Of a stretch of 36,620 nt of DNA, positions 9,940 to 18,600 are shown piece after piece. Where the stretch lies: positions 1 to 36,620 of the IMG/VR virus record IMGVR_UViG_3300022935_000057; one strand, written 5' to 3'. The notes below the pieces were generated by a model. It was not told the origin of the DNA and searched no databases. It was given only the letters and a program-made list of their open reading frames with translations. Source of the DNA: a virus. Both the position numbers and the translations under genes were made by a program. The number at the start of each line of letters is the position of its first letter. Position 1 is the stretch's first letter.

Positions 9940-11880
9940 TTAAATATTAATATCACTATTATAGATATTTTGGGCCTGCACCAAGCACATAACTCTCATT
10001 CCATTTCCATTGGGTAGAGTTGACCTTATACCTTGATATCTTCTATAATCTATGTTTGTACCATCGTATTTGTATGTTTGCATTGGGACATTACTACTTT
10101 CCGCGACAACTTCAGCAGACGAGAAACAAATCAAGTCCATTTCTTCTTTAGGATACATGTACCTTTGACTGGTAAGTCCTGTAGGAAATGTAATTACAAA
10201 TCTGTTATCGTCCGTAATTGCAAGTTGTTCTTGCGGATTTATAATTGCATTACTATCTGTCTGGTGTTTTGTAGCTCGTTTGTGTGCGTCCCAAGGTTTC
10301 AATATATCCATTTCTCTAATAACAAATCTCCATATTTTTTTCTCTAAAAATTCATCTGCGAGATAGTCTTCTCTATCATAAGGATTTAAAATGTATAGTG
10401 AATCTGTTAACTCAGAAACATTATAACTATTTCCTTGTGGATCGTATATCGGCCCCAATTCGTTGTCTACTGTTTGTAAGTTTGCAGCAGATTCTGAAAA
10501 ATAAACCCCAAAATCTCTAGGCGTTATTCCTTCTCTAGAACATGAATAAATGCAGTGTACAGGAAAACGACTGGCCTCATCAGTTCTTGGCAATCCAGTT
10601 TCGTTATTAACTGTTCTTTGACAACAAATCCATGCATAGTTATCATTTTCATCTACGCCAGCTTCATTATATAATGCTAAGAAAAATCCTCTTTCTGTAA
10701 GAGTGACTCTATATGTTATTGGATATGTGCCGGCAACATTTGGATTTGCATCAGACGCAAGTGGAAATCTTTTAAACCATCCAGGCCCTTTTCGTTTATT
10801 TCTAAATCTAACAGAACGGGAATCAGAAGCAGGTTTGGTAACAACAATAACTGCACCATCAGCTGGGGCCACAGTAAAAGTTATATTATTTCCACTAACT
10901 GTATAATCTACTGCAAGAGTTTTAGTTGTTCCATCTACAACAACCGTATCTGTATTTGCAAATGCTGGAATTTGTGTTATTGTAAATAGAGTTGTTTCCC
11001 CATCGCCCACAAATTGTTCTGATTGCGCCGTGGCAACCCAAGTAATATCTTCGTGATTGATATCTACAATTTCCCCAGGCAATCTAGAGACAGCTGTATT
11101 AATTGTTAATCCATTTTCGAGTGTAATTAATCCATCATTATAAGATAAATTATCTGACGTATTACCATCAATAAAAATTTGATTTTTAGTTCCAGTTTGA
11201 ATTTTTAACCATGTGTATGCTGGATTTGGAATACCAATACTATTTTCCCAACCTGTATTTAACAAAACATTAATTTGGTTATATCCTATATGTGCTGGAA
11301 ATGCTTGCGCAAACTCTGTGTCATCTATTGTATTTCCAGTGACATATTCTACACCACCAATTTCTCTCAATTTAATATTTAATTGGTATAGTTCGTAGGC
11401 AAATTCTTTGTCTTCAGCATACAACCTTGGTCTTTCGTCGTATTCCATTCTCATTCTATATTTTTGATCTACACCTCTGGTTACTGTTCCTTGATTTGGT
11501 GACATATAATCAGATGTTTCCAGAATCACCACATGCTGTAATTTTATTCCGGCTCTAGGAGAAGAAGGTGCGTCTACTCCAAAGTTTGCTGTACCAGAAT
11601 AATCCAATCCAGCGCTTGGATCCCCAATTTCTGTAAAAAAGTTTCTGGTTATATCGTTACCAGTGACTGCATCTACAAGTTTATTCGATTGCTCAGGAAC
11701 ACCATCCCACATTTGCCAAGATCTTATCAAATCTTGTCTAAGAGTATCTAACAAGCCAGCATTATCAATTGGGGCCCCACTACTAGAAAACCCGCCTGGT
11801 CCCTCAATTTTAGTAAGACCTACTCTTATAGTTGATGCCCCATAATGTTTAAATGTATTTAAATCTATCGGTGTCGTCAT
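9940..11880 (-). CDS. Virion structural protein, paralogue A (646 aa)
   Basis: This is the shortest and first-transcribed of three tandem paralogues. Residues 1-285 are largely its own ('RQDLIRSWQMWDGVPE', 'QHVVILETSDYMSPNQG'). Residues 289-350 form a beta module with the pattern 'FVGDGETTLFTI...VVVDG...DYTVSGNNITFTVAP'. The core shared with B and C is residues 367-450 (GWFKRF, TYPITYRVTLTERG, VDENDNYAWICCQR, FPVHCIYSCSRE). The shared C-terminal domain is 518-635 (RFVIREMDILKPWD, SNAIINPQEQLAI, TSQRYMYPKEEMDLIC, STLPNGNGMRV). Compared with B and C it lacks the long insertion between core and C-terminus (only about 65 residues there). This may be the closest to the ancestral form, but that is inference. 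It sits 46 bases after the 196-residue gene, with late-promoter-like boxes in the gap. Confidence 0.9.
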   Translation of the reverse strand: MTTPIDLNTFKHYGASTIRVGLTKIEGPGGFSSSGAPIDNAGLLDTLRQDLIRSWQMWDGVPEQSNKLVDAVTGNDITRNFFTEIGDPSAGLDYSGTANFGVDAPSSPRAGIKLQHVVILETSDYMSPNQGTVTRGVDQKYRMRMEYDERPRLYAEDKEFAYELYQLNIKLREIGGVEYVTGNTIDDTEFAQAFPAHIGYNQINVLLNTGWENSIGIPNPAYTWLKIQTGTKNQIFIDGNTSDNLSYNDGLITLENGLTINTAVSRLPGEIVDINHEDITWVATAQSEQFVGDGETTLFTITQIPAFANTDTVVVDGTTKTLAVDYTVSGNNITFTVAPADGAVIVVTKPASDSRSVRFRNKRKGPGWFKRFPLASDANPNVAGTYPITYRVTLTERGFFLALYNEAGVDENDNYAWICCQRTVNNETGLPRTDEASRFPVHCIYSCSREGITPRDFGVYFSESAANLQTVDNELGPIYDPQGNSYNVSELTDSLYILNPYDREDYLADEFLEKKIWRFVIREMDILKPWDAHKRATKHQTDSNAIINPQEQLAITDDNRFVITFPTGLTSQRYMYPKEEMDLICFSSAEVVAESSNVPMQTYKYDGTNIDYRRYQGIRSTLPNGNGMRVMCLVQAQNIYNSDINI

Positions 11881-11911
11881 ATTTTTACTCTTTTTGATTT
11901 ATAGATAATTA

Positions 11912-11919
11912 TATTTATC
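11912..11919 (-). promoter_or_regulatory. Possible T4-type late promoter (GATAAATA)
   Basis: The minus strand reads GATAAATA, one mismatch from TATAAATA, about 32 bases before the ATG at 11880. A second near match, TATAAATC, lies at 11896-11903, closer to the start. One of them could serve paralogue A; neither is exact. Confidence 0.35.
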
Positions 11920-11925
11920 TCGTTT

Positions 11926-12507
11926 TCAGCCTTCTATTCCATAAAATCCAATTTTAACTGCAATATCATATAAACCAGAACCATTGGGTATAAATTCTTC
12001 ATCATCTGAAAATGCCAATACTGCTATTTGATGGTCAGATAATTGTGGTATGAAAAAACTAGAAACTATTTCTCCCCCAACTGTCCCATCATCTTTTTCC
12101 AATGCCGCGCCAATCTCTTCGTTTACAAAAAGATTATTAGCCCAAGTTTGCGAATCTTCCATCAAAAAATAACCAATTGTGTAAAATCCATTTGTTTTAA
12201 ATTTTAAATCTACATTAATTGTAGTTAAAGCGATTGGACATTCATTTGGATCTATGCCTAAATCTATTAGACTTTGATTTGTCACAAGTGGGCCACGAAA
12301 TGCAACATCTCTAATTGGCGTATAAAGCGCTGGTTGCAATGTTGAATGATAACTCTTTAACATTACATTTGCATTAATGTTTGTCCCATATATAGTGCCA
12401 GCTGATACTGATTGAGTGGCATTTTCAAGACCCTGCAACCTAACAGAATAAACAAAATTATCTTCTTGATTTGAACTTGTCCAAGGACTTGTCACTATAG
12501 TATCCAT
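11926..12507 (-). CDS. Small virion-region protein of unknown function (193 aa)
   Basis: I do not recognise the family. I prefer the ATG at 12507, which shares its A with the TAA stop of the preceding gene (TAATG), over an in-frame GTG at 12516 that would add MEI. GGTGGAG just upstream acts as ribosome-binding site, so translation is probably coupled to the PA14-type protein. The protein has short strands ('NFVYSVRLQGLENATQSVS', 'TTINVDLKFKTNGFYTIGYF', GLYDIAVKIGFYGIEG), no membrane segment, no signal peptide and one cysteine. This is consistent with a compact beta-rich accessory or chaperone-like partner of the upstream protein, but the function is unknown. Confidence 0.8.
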   Translation of the reverse strand: MDTIVTSPWTSSNQEDNFVYSVRLQGLENATQSVSAGTIYGTNINANVMLKSYHSTLQPALYTPIRDVAFRGPLVTNQSLIDLGIDPNECPIALTTINVDLKFKTNGFYTIGYFLMEDSQTWANNLFVNEEIGAALEKDDGTVGGEIVSSFFIPQLSDHQIAVLAFSDDEEFIPNGSGLYDIAVKIGFYGIEG

Positions 12508-14552
12508 TATCTCCACCCACTTCCTCTATGTTTAATTGTATAATATGTCATATCATAAGAAGAATGCTGACGGGAAACACCGTCCGGTCCAGTGACATAA
12601 AAATCAAACTTATTTTTGTCTCTCCACTCATAATATGCGATCCAAATCGGATAGTATTTATCTTTAGTGAGATAAACATTACCACTTGTGTTACATTTGT
12701 AACGACGGTTTCCAAGATACCCCGTCACTTTATTACTATCAGTCGATTGTCCAAATCCTTTATCTTTACCACCATGAACTGCGTGTCTACCAAGCCAAAT
12801 AGCAGAACCATCATCCGAACATACTGTAAATTTAAAATGTCCAGTTTGTTTCGGAACAAAAAATCCTCTCCATTCATAAGTGTCAAGCAGCAAACGAGTG
12901 CCACCTCTGTCTATTTGTATTTTCCCAGTTCTGGTTGCCGTATAGGTTCCACCAACACCAAATCCAGAAGGGCCCCCATAGCTAAGTCTTAAATTTCCTG
13001 TGTCGTGATAATACTCCAAAAATCCATTTCCATATGTTGGTAAATCTTGAATATAGTTTCTCAATATATCACCAACTTTTGGTTTATCTCCATCATAGTA
13101 AAGAGTTTTTCCATTGTCACCAGTTATTTTCCAATCTCTTGTGCCAACCGAGTCAACATCAACTTTTGCAACTCGACTTCTACCATCATATCGATCAACT
13201 TCAACAATTGAATCGCCTATCATTTCTGGTTCACTAAAAGTTGTTAAATTTCTTGCAATTGAAGTGTCTGTAGTAAAGTGTGGATAAACCTTTTTCCAAG
13301 AACCATTTTCCTTTACCCAAATATCTTTAGGTTCTTTCCAAACATTACTGTCTTTTACAAATATTTCTTTGGGAACCCACCATTTTGCTGTGCCATCATC
13401 TATTGACATTGGACTATCAATTGGTGACTTTATTGTTTGTGGCTTAATCAATGAAATTATATTTCTGTCGAACGTTGTACCCTTTACTGACAATCTGTAC
13501 CATTTATAAGTAGAAGGAGTTTCGAGTTTTGCACTTACATATAAATTACTATCTATATCTAGTCCACCATCGCCATACAAATCATTAAATGTCCCATCGG
13601 TATTAAAAGTGAAGTGAAATTTTCTTTTCTGTTTTATAGTTTTTTCTATTTCTTTGTAAGTCGTAACATTTGAAATTCCAAATCTATGTTTTTGTCTTTC
13701 TGGACCATTTGGTTTGTTATATCTAAACTGTAAAATATGTTGTCCTGTTAAATGTTTAACTTTAAATTTATAATTAGTCCATACAGTATCAGAATCAGAA
13801 TTTAAAGTAATTTTCAGCAGTTTTTGCGCACCTTCGGCCAATTCGACATTATCATCCAAACCACGAACATCTACTATCAATGTTTCGTCACTGAGGGGCG
13901 TTTTTCCTCCGTTTGAATTATTACCAACAATTGCCCAAAACTCAATATAATCACTATCTGTCAAATCTAATGGTAAAGGAAATATTCCACCACCAGCCGA
14001 TGATGCAGACTCACCCCAATTATCTGGAGAAAATGATCTATATCCTGTTATTTTATCAAATTCCGAATTACTTGGTTTTGCAAAATCACCACCATCTCCC
14101 GATCCATTTCCAAAATTGTGTCTGCGCACATCAAGTTTTTGATTGTATGTTTTTCTTGAATAACTCGAAGGTATCGAACCGGAACCAATTCTTCCAACCT
14201 CATACCAAGGTCCGTTAAAATCTACCGCACCTTCGAGTTTAACTATATCTTCTTTTGCGCCAAATGCCTCTGTCCAATCAACGTCCACTCTAATTGCTAG
14301 GTTATTATCAGAATCTTTGTATGAGTGGTTTGGACCAATAGAAAATGGTGGTGTGTAAACTCTCTGAGGAATATTGACTAAACTTTGTAAGAGATTACCT
14401 TCTGGCGGATAAACTTCTCGCAGATCTTCATATAATCTAGATTCTTCTCTTGGCAAACCTATAGCCTTTTTTCTATCCCAACGCAAATTTATATTTGTCG
14501 AGATTTCAGTTGAAGTTTGAGAGATTGTATCGTCTTTGATTAGTAATGGCAT
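12507..14552 (-). CDS. Fibre/adhesin-like structural protein with C-terminal PA14-like domain (681 aa)
   Basis: Three parts are visible. Residues about 1-370 are beta-rich with no family I can name. Residues about 387-425 carry tandem 'KEIFVKDSNVWKEPKDIWV'-type repeats (VKD/VKE...W K), a motif seen in many phage fibre proteins. Residues about 525-675 resemble a PA14 domain: WRGFFVPKQTGHFKFTV, SDDGSAIWLG near residue 575, then GNVYLTKDKYYPIWIAYYEW and the closing KFDFYVTGPDG. PA14 domains in other proteins bind sugars or mediate surface contact, so a host-surface role is likely but inferred. Its stop overlaps the start of the small downstream gene (TAATG). Ten bases separate it from the upstream 295-residue fibre-like gene, suggesting one transcript. 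Confidence 0.88.
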   Translation of the reverse strand: MPLLIKDDTISQTSTEISTNINLRWDRKKAIGLPREESRLYEDLREVYPPEGNLLQSLVNIPQRVYTPPFSIGPNHSYKDSDNNLAIRVDVDWTEAFGAKEDIVKLEGAVDFNGPWYEVGRIGSGSIPSSYSRKTYNQKLDVRRHNFGNGSGDGGDFAKPSNSEFDKITGYRSFSPDNWGESASSAGGGIFPLPLDLTDSDYIEFWAIVGNNSNGGKTPLSDETLIVDVRGLDDNVELAEGAQKLLKITLNSDSDTVWTNYKFKVKHLTGQHILQFRYNKPNGPERQKHRFGISNVTTYKEIEKTIKQKRKFHFTFNTDGTFNDLYGDGGLDIDSNLYVSAKLETPSTYKWYRLSVKGTTFDRNIISLIKPQTIKSPIDSPMSIDDGTAKWWVPKEIFVKDSNVWKEPKDIWVKENGSWKKVYPHFTTDTSIARNLTTFSEPEMIGDSIVEVDRYDGRSRVAKVDVDSVGTRDWKITGDNGKTLYYDGDKPKVGDILRNYIQDLPTYGNGFLEYYHDTGNLRLSYGGPSGFGVGGTYTATRTGKIQIDRGGTRLLLDTYEWRGFFVPKQTGHFKFTVCSDDGSAIWLGRHAVHGGKDKGFGQSTDSNKVTGYLGNRRYKCNTSGNVYLTKDKYYPIWIAYYEWRDKNKFDFYVTGPDGVSRQHSSYDMTYYTIKHRGSGWR

Positions 14553-14562
14553 TTAAATATCC

Positions 14563-15450
14563 TTATATTCTATACCAAACATCACCATTATTTCCAACAC
14601 TGTTGTTAGGATTTGCAGATGAAATATACTGATCGTGAACCGACTGATTACCTAAATTTCTATATGTAATAGATGTAATATGTCCAGCGGAATCTGTAGT
14701 AACTTTCCTAATGACTGTAGTACCCGTCATAGTATCCGAAGATGGATTAGTTCCTTGCAATGCGTGTGACAAAGTAACATCATTACCACTCACACTTCTT
14801 GTAATTAAAGAATTATCTGATAATACATTAGACGCAGATATTTTACCATCAATTTCTGTTGCTGAACTAGCTATTGCAGAACCAACATATCCTAGTGCAG
14901 TCCTAATTGCAGAGACTTCTGCATCCAATGCTAGAACATCTAACTTAACATTATTGTTATTTGCAATTGTACCATCCGTATCTATATTACCATCTGCATC
15001 AAAACCCAAAGATGTTAGTAATGAACTAATAAGTGAATCTGTCGCATTAGCCTGTACTTGTACTACCGAAGTAGCACTAGTTAGTGTTGAATTTACATTA
15101 TTAAGAGATTGTGTTAGTGTCTGATTGAGAGAATTAACACTACTATCAATCTGACCCGACAAATCACCAGACAATTTAACGTGTAAGGACTCAATAGTGT
15201 TACTAATACTAGTCCCTCTATAACTAGCATCAATATCAGTTAAATTTCCAACAAGCGTTTCGACATTATCTGTTTTTGTTTTAACTTCGTTCACAGCACC
15301 AACAACATTTTGGGCCGTAGTGTTTAATCCATCGTCGGCACCAATCAAGTTCTGTGTATATAAAAGACTTGCTCTGTTTTGATTTGTTTTAGTTGCCCAT
15401 GAATCAAATGTATCAGTTCTTAATACTTCAGATGTTGTTGGATATGTCAT
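14563..15450 (-). CDS. Fibre-like structural protein (295 aa)
   Basis: The N-terminus ('TYPTTSEVLRTDTFDSWATK', then TNQNRASLLYTQNLIG) is typical of short baseplate-attached fibre proteins of marine T4-like phages. The middle (about 35-190) is rich in Asn, Ser, Thr and Leu with heptad-like spacing (VGAVNEVKTKTDNVETLVGN; SVNSLNQTLTQSLNNVNSTL), suggesting a trimeric coiled-coil shaft. Residues about 200-275 look like a small beta domain (VTLSHALQGT, VTTDSAGHITSITYR). The end, NSVGNNGDVWYRI, resembles a short terminal motif seen in phage fibres. It is close in length to T4 gp9 (288 aa) but shows no clear sequence match to it. It starts one base after the stop of the 71-residue gene. The exact role is inferred. 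Confidence 0.87.
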   Translation of the reverse strand: MTYPTTSEVLRTDTFDSWATKTNQNRASLLYTQNLIGADDGLNTTAQNVVGAVNEVKTKTDNVETLVGNLTDIDASYRGTSISNTIESLHVKLSGDLSGQIDSSVNSLNQTLTQSLNNVNSTLTSATSVVQVQANATDSLISSLLTSLGFDADGNIDTDGTIANNNNVKLDVLALDAEVSAIRTALGYVGSAIASSATEIDGKISASNVLSDNSLITRSVSGNDVTLSHALQGTNPSSDTMTGTTVIRKVTTDSAGHITSITYRNLGNQSVHDQYISSANPNNSVGNNGDVWYRI

Positions 15451-15451
15451 T

Positions 15452-15667
15452 TTAATTTCTCTCTAAAAGTTTAGTTAACATTTGTTTTATTTCACTTACA
15501 TCAGACTTTAGTTTTTCAATTTCTTCTCTCTTGTCTTGTTCCCTTGAAACTCGTTTAAGGTATTTAAGATATGCAGTATCGTCATTATTAATAATTGCTT
15601 TAGAAAATGAATCTCTTAATAAATTTTTATCTTCTTTTACAATTAATTTTTTATTTTCCATACTCAT
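15452..15667 (-). CDS. Small coiled-coil protein (71 aa), conserved-type hypothetical
   Basis: The short protein has a conserved-looking start (KEDKNLLRDSFSKAIINNDD, about residues 11-30) and a C-terminal heptad region (about 47-70, EEIEKLKSDVSEIKQMLTKL) that should form a coiled coil. Small proteins with the same 'NL.RD..S.AIIN.D' plus coiled-coil layout occur in this position in marine T4-like phages as I remember them; their function is not known to me. The ATG at 15667 is preceded by AAAGG at nine bases. The second ATG (Met3, 15661) is a possible alternative start because a late promoter box overlaps the first one. Low size and no catalytic motif leave a structural or assembly role as the best guess. 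Confidence 0.85.
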   Translation of the reverse strand: MSMENKKLIVKEDKNLLRDSFSKAIINNDDTAYLKYLKRVSREQDKREEIEKLKSDVSEIKQMLTKLLERN

Positions 15668-15674
15668 ATTTATA
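15667..15674 (-). promoter_or_regulatory. T4-type late promoter (TATAAATA) overlapping a start codon
   Basis: Exact TATAAATA on the minus strand whose last A is the A of the ATG at 15667 (TATAAATATG). A transcript starting about six bases downstream would begin near Met3 of the 71-residue protein and lack its ribosome-binding site, so it might mainly serve the fibre genes downstream. Confidence 0.55.
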
Positions 15675-15683
15675 AACCTTTAT

Positions 15684-18600
15684 TTACTTCGCCAATGCAA
15701 TAATTCTAAGATCTGTGACTTTTGGAACCACAGCTGTGTTATTTGACTTCAATACTATTTTGACACCCAAAGAAACAAATTCTTCTAAATTTTGAACATC
15801 AAATTCATAATCTATAAAGCTACCATCGGGCGTGGGATTCGAAAATCCTTGTGGTTTAGTGAATTCTACATAAGGCATTTCTCTGTATATATCACCTTCG
15901 GAAGTTTTTATTTTATAATAGAAATCTATATCTGTATCAACTGGTTTTGAAACCGCAACCCTCATATTAATAGATGTTGCTGGATTTGCAAGTTTAATTT
16001 CTCTTGTGATATATTTCGCAAGTCCCGCGCCGCCCTGTGCGCTAGTTTCAAGATCCTCTTCTGGAGTATTTGAAACTACAAGTGGATTATTAATTCTATT
16101 AGAAATAAGAGTTGCACTCACTCGTTGAAGATCTAACATTGGCGAAAGGTGAGATACATCACTGTTCAGTGTAATTTTATAAACAAGAGATTTCCTATCT
16201 ACATTATTACTTTGTCCAGCGAACCAATCTTCGTTAATAGAGTTTGAAACGAGTCTTGGAGTTTTAAAGAATGTATTTTCATTTGGTTCAAAATCTCTGT
16301 ACAACAAATCTTTAACGCCAGGAGTATAAATTGTCTGACCAAGTGAGCCACCAGATGTTGTTTTCATTTGATATCTTATACTTGTATTTGGATAAGTTGT
16401 AGTTGTCAGTTGAGGACAAATAATATCATATCTGTAATTTACTAAAACATATGCAGAATCGATATCAGTTCTATATGGGTCTACGACAGCATCAAACCTA
16501 CCACTACTAGAAGCTGTTTCTGACGAACCAGGCAGTGGCCACAAGGTCTTTACAAAATCAGATGGAGCTCTGGAATAAGTTTGAGTACTACCACCAAATT
16601 GTGTTGCCAATACGGCCGGATCAGTAGAAGTTAGATTATTTGTGTGATCTTGTATAGTAGATTGTTTTTGATTGTTTATATCAATTGTAAAAGAGTCTAC
16701 ATCAAACGCAACAACTTTATGGAAGCCGTTTATTTTACCACCACGAATTCCAGATGTGGCGCCAGTATCAGTTGTACCACCATAAATTGTCGTAGAAAGA
16801 AGTCCATCAATACCAACATAAAAGTTATTTGTATAATTTACTTCATCTACAATACCGTGATTTGGACAATGAATTTTGACTAATGTAGAATCTTTTGTTG
16901 TTTCAATTGACCTTTTACCAAGTTTTACCTTTTGTACAATTTTAGAATTATCATCTTTTGGAGAATTTACAAAATAAACTTCTGATGGTCTAGAATTATC
17001 AAATTCCTGTCTGTAGAGTGTAAATTTAATATCTTCGTTTTGTTCTGCATTCCATGCTTGGTTATTTGAAGATTTAAACATAACTCCTGCATTTGGTTGT
17101 TTTGAGATAATACCAGAACCATCAAGTGCTTGTTCTCCCAACCGTGACACATGTAATCTATAATCAACCGAGTCGGTGATAACTACAAAACACACTTGAG
17201 TTCCTTCTTCTACATATACTGGTGAAGGAAATTTAAAATTAGTAGCTACACTACCATCAGCTGATGTAAATATTTTTTGACCAACATATGAAGCTTCACC
17301 GGTCGTTTCATCAATTTCAACCCCCCAAGCTGGTTCTAATACTGCCGCTTCCCCAATAATCATTTGGCCAGGATATCCATTAACAACATTTCTCAATTCT
17401 ACTCTAATTGGAGTAAGATCCTTTGTTGGAATTCTTTGGAAAAACAAATCAATTGATGAAAGATAACATCCCCCAGCTGCTTCTGTCGAATCCAACTCAA
17501 AAGTTTGTGCAATTGGGTCAAAGAAAAAGAAAAACGTGGCAGCTGCCGCGAGTGCACCTCTGCCATCAGAGCCTCTGCCATCAGAGCCGCTATCAGTTTC
17601 CTGAACTGGAGCCGGTAAAGTTCCATTTCCAGTAATAACTCTTCTGGTATCATTTTCAATAAGAGTTCTATTATCACTTAAAGCTGTATTGGTAAAATTA
17701 GGAACCCTCGTGTTTACAAAAGTTTCTTGTTTAGTGTCGATAAATCCAGAAGCAGCAAACATCGCAGATGCCTCAGTACCAACATCAGTAGAATTTGGAG
17801 TTGGCTGATCAGACAATCTGAATTCTTTTTCTCCGACTCTAAATCTAATGTTATCCGAGGATGGTAAATCGAAGAAACCACGAATAACTCCATTACTATT
17901 AGTTCTTAATGTTGCACTATCAAATTCTGACAAAAATCTACCAACAGGCATGGAGAGATCGCCTTGGAGTACAGACCCTTCCCCACCTCTAATAGTTAGT
18001 TGCATAGGTTCCCCAGCATTTGGGTCAGTTCCTTGGAAATCAATCCCCTCCAATGGTTCATCAGTTCTAGTAGTAAAGAATCTTAAACTATTTGTAGAAA
18101 CATATTCTACTCCATACACAATTCTTTCGGCGCCACTAGTTAATCCAACAAGTCTGGCCACCCCTAATTGTCTATTAATAAAATCAAAAAGCATTCCGTT
18201 TGGTCTAGAATCAGTTACACCCTGTCCTAATATTTCAAGAGCAGTTTGACCTAATGAGTCTACGACAACTTCATCAATTGGTGTGCAGAATTCAGACACA
18301 TCAATACCATCAAATGTTGCATAAAGTTTTGTAGTTTCCTTCATACCAGAGCCAGTAAAGAAAATTCTTTTTTCTCTCATAAAAGGTATAATCTCAGTAC
18401 TGATCATTCTATCACCAAAACTATCAGTAACAATAGAAGAATTGAGGTCAACTCGTCTACCCGTTCTTTCCTGATCCGTTAAAATATTAAATGATTCAGT
18501 AACACTATCTTCCCAAGTAAGTGTGTTCCAATTTTCATCTCTTTCATTTTCTACCCTACTTACTATTTCCTCGCCTACATTTGTTGTTTGCCAAGAATTC

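Noticed and set aside
12508-12516. GTG start at 12516 for the small gene after the PA14 protein
   Set aside because: The ATG at 12507 gives the TAATG overlap used at other junctions in this cluster, with GGTGGAG just upstream, so it is the better start.
12528-12992. Plus-strand open frame of 154 codons
   Set aside because: It is antisense to the PA14-like domain of the 681-aa gene, whose motifs are clear. Its translation shows no domain.
17400-17680. Possible frameshift or broken gene around the homopolymer A/T runs near the Phe run
   Set aside because: The frame stays open on both sides, and the DPIAQTF motif after the run is what the family has, so no break is supported.
17848-18249. Plus-strand open frame of 133 codons
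   Set aside because: It is a shadow inside the 2404-aa DUF4815-type gene on the other strand, with no recognisable motif.
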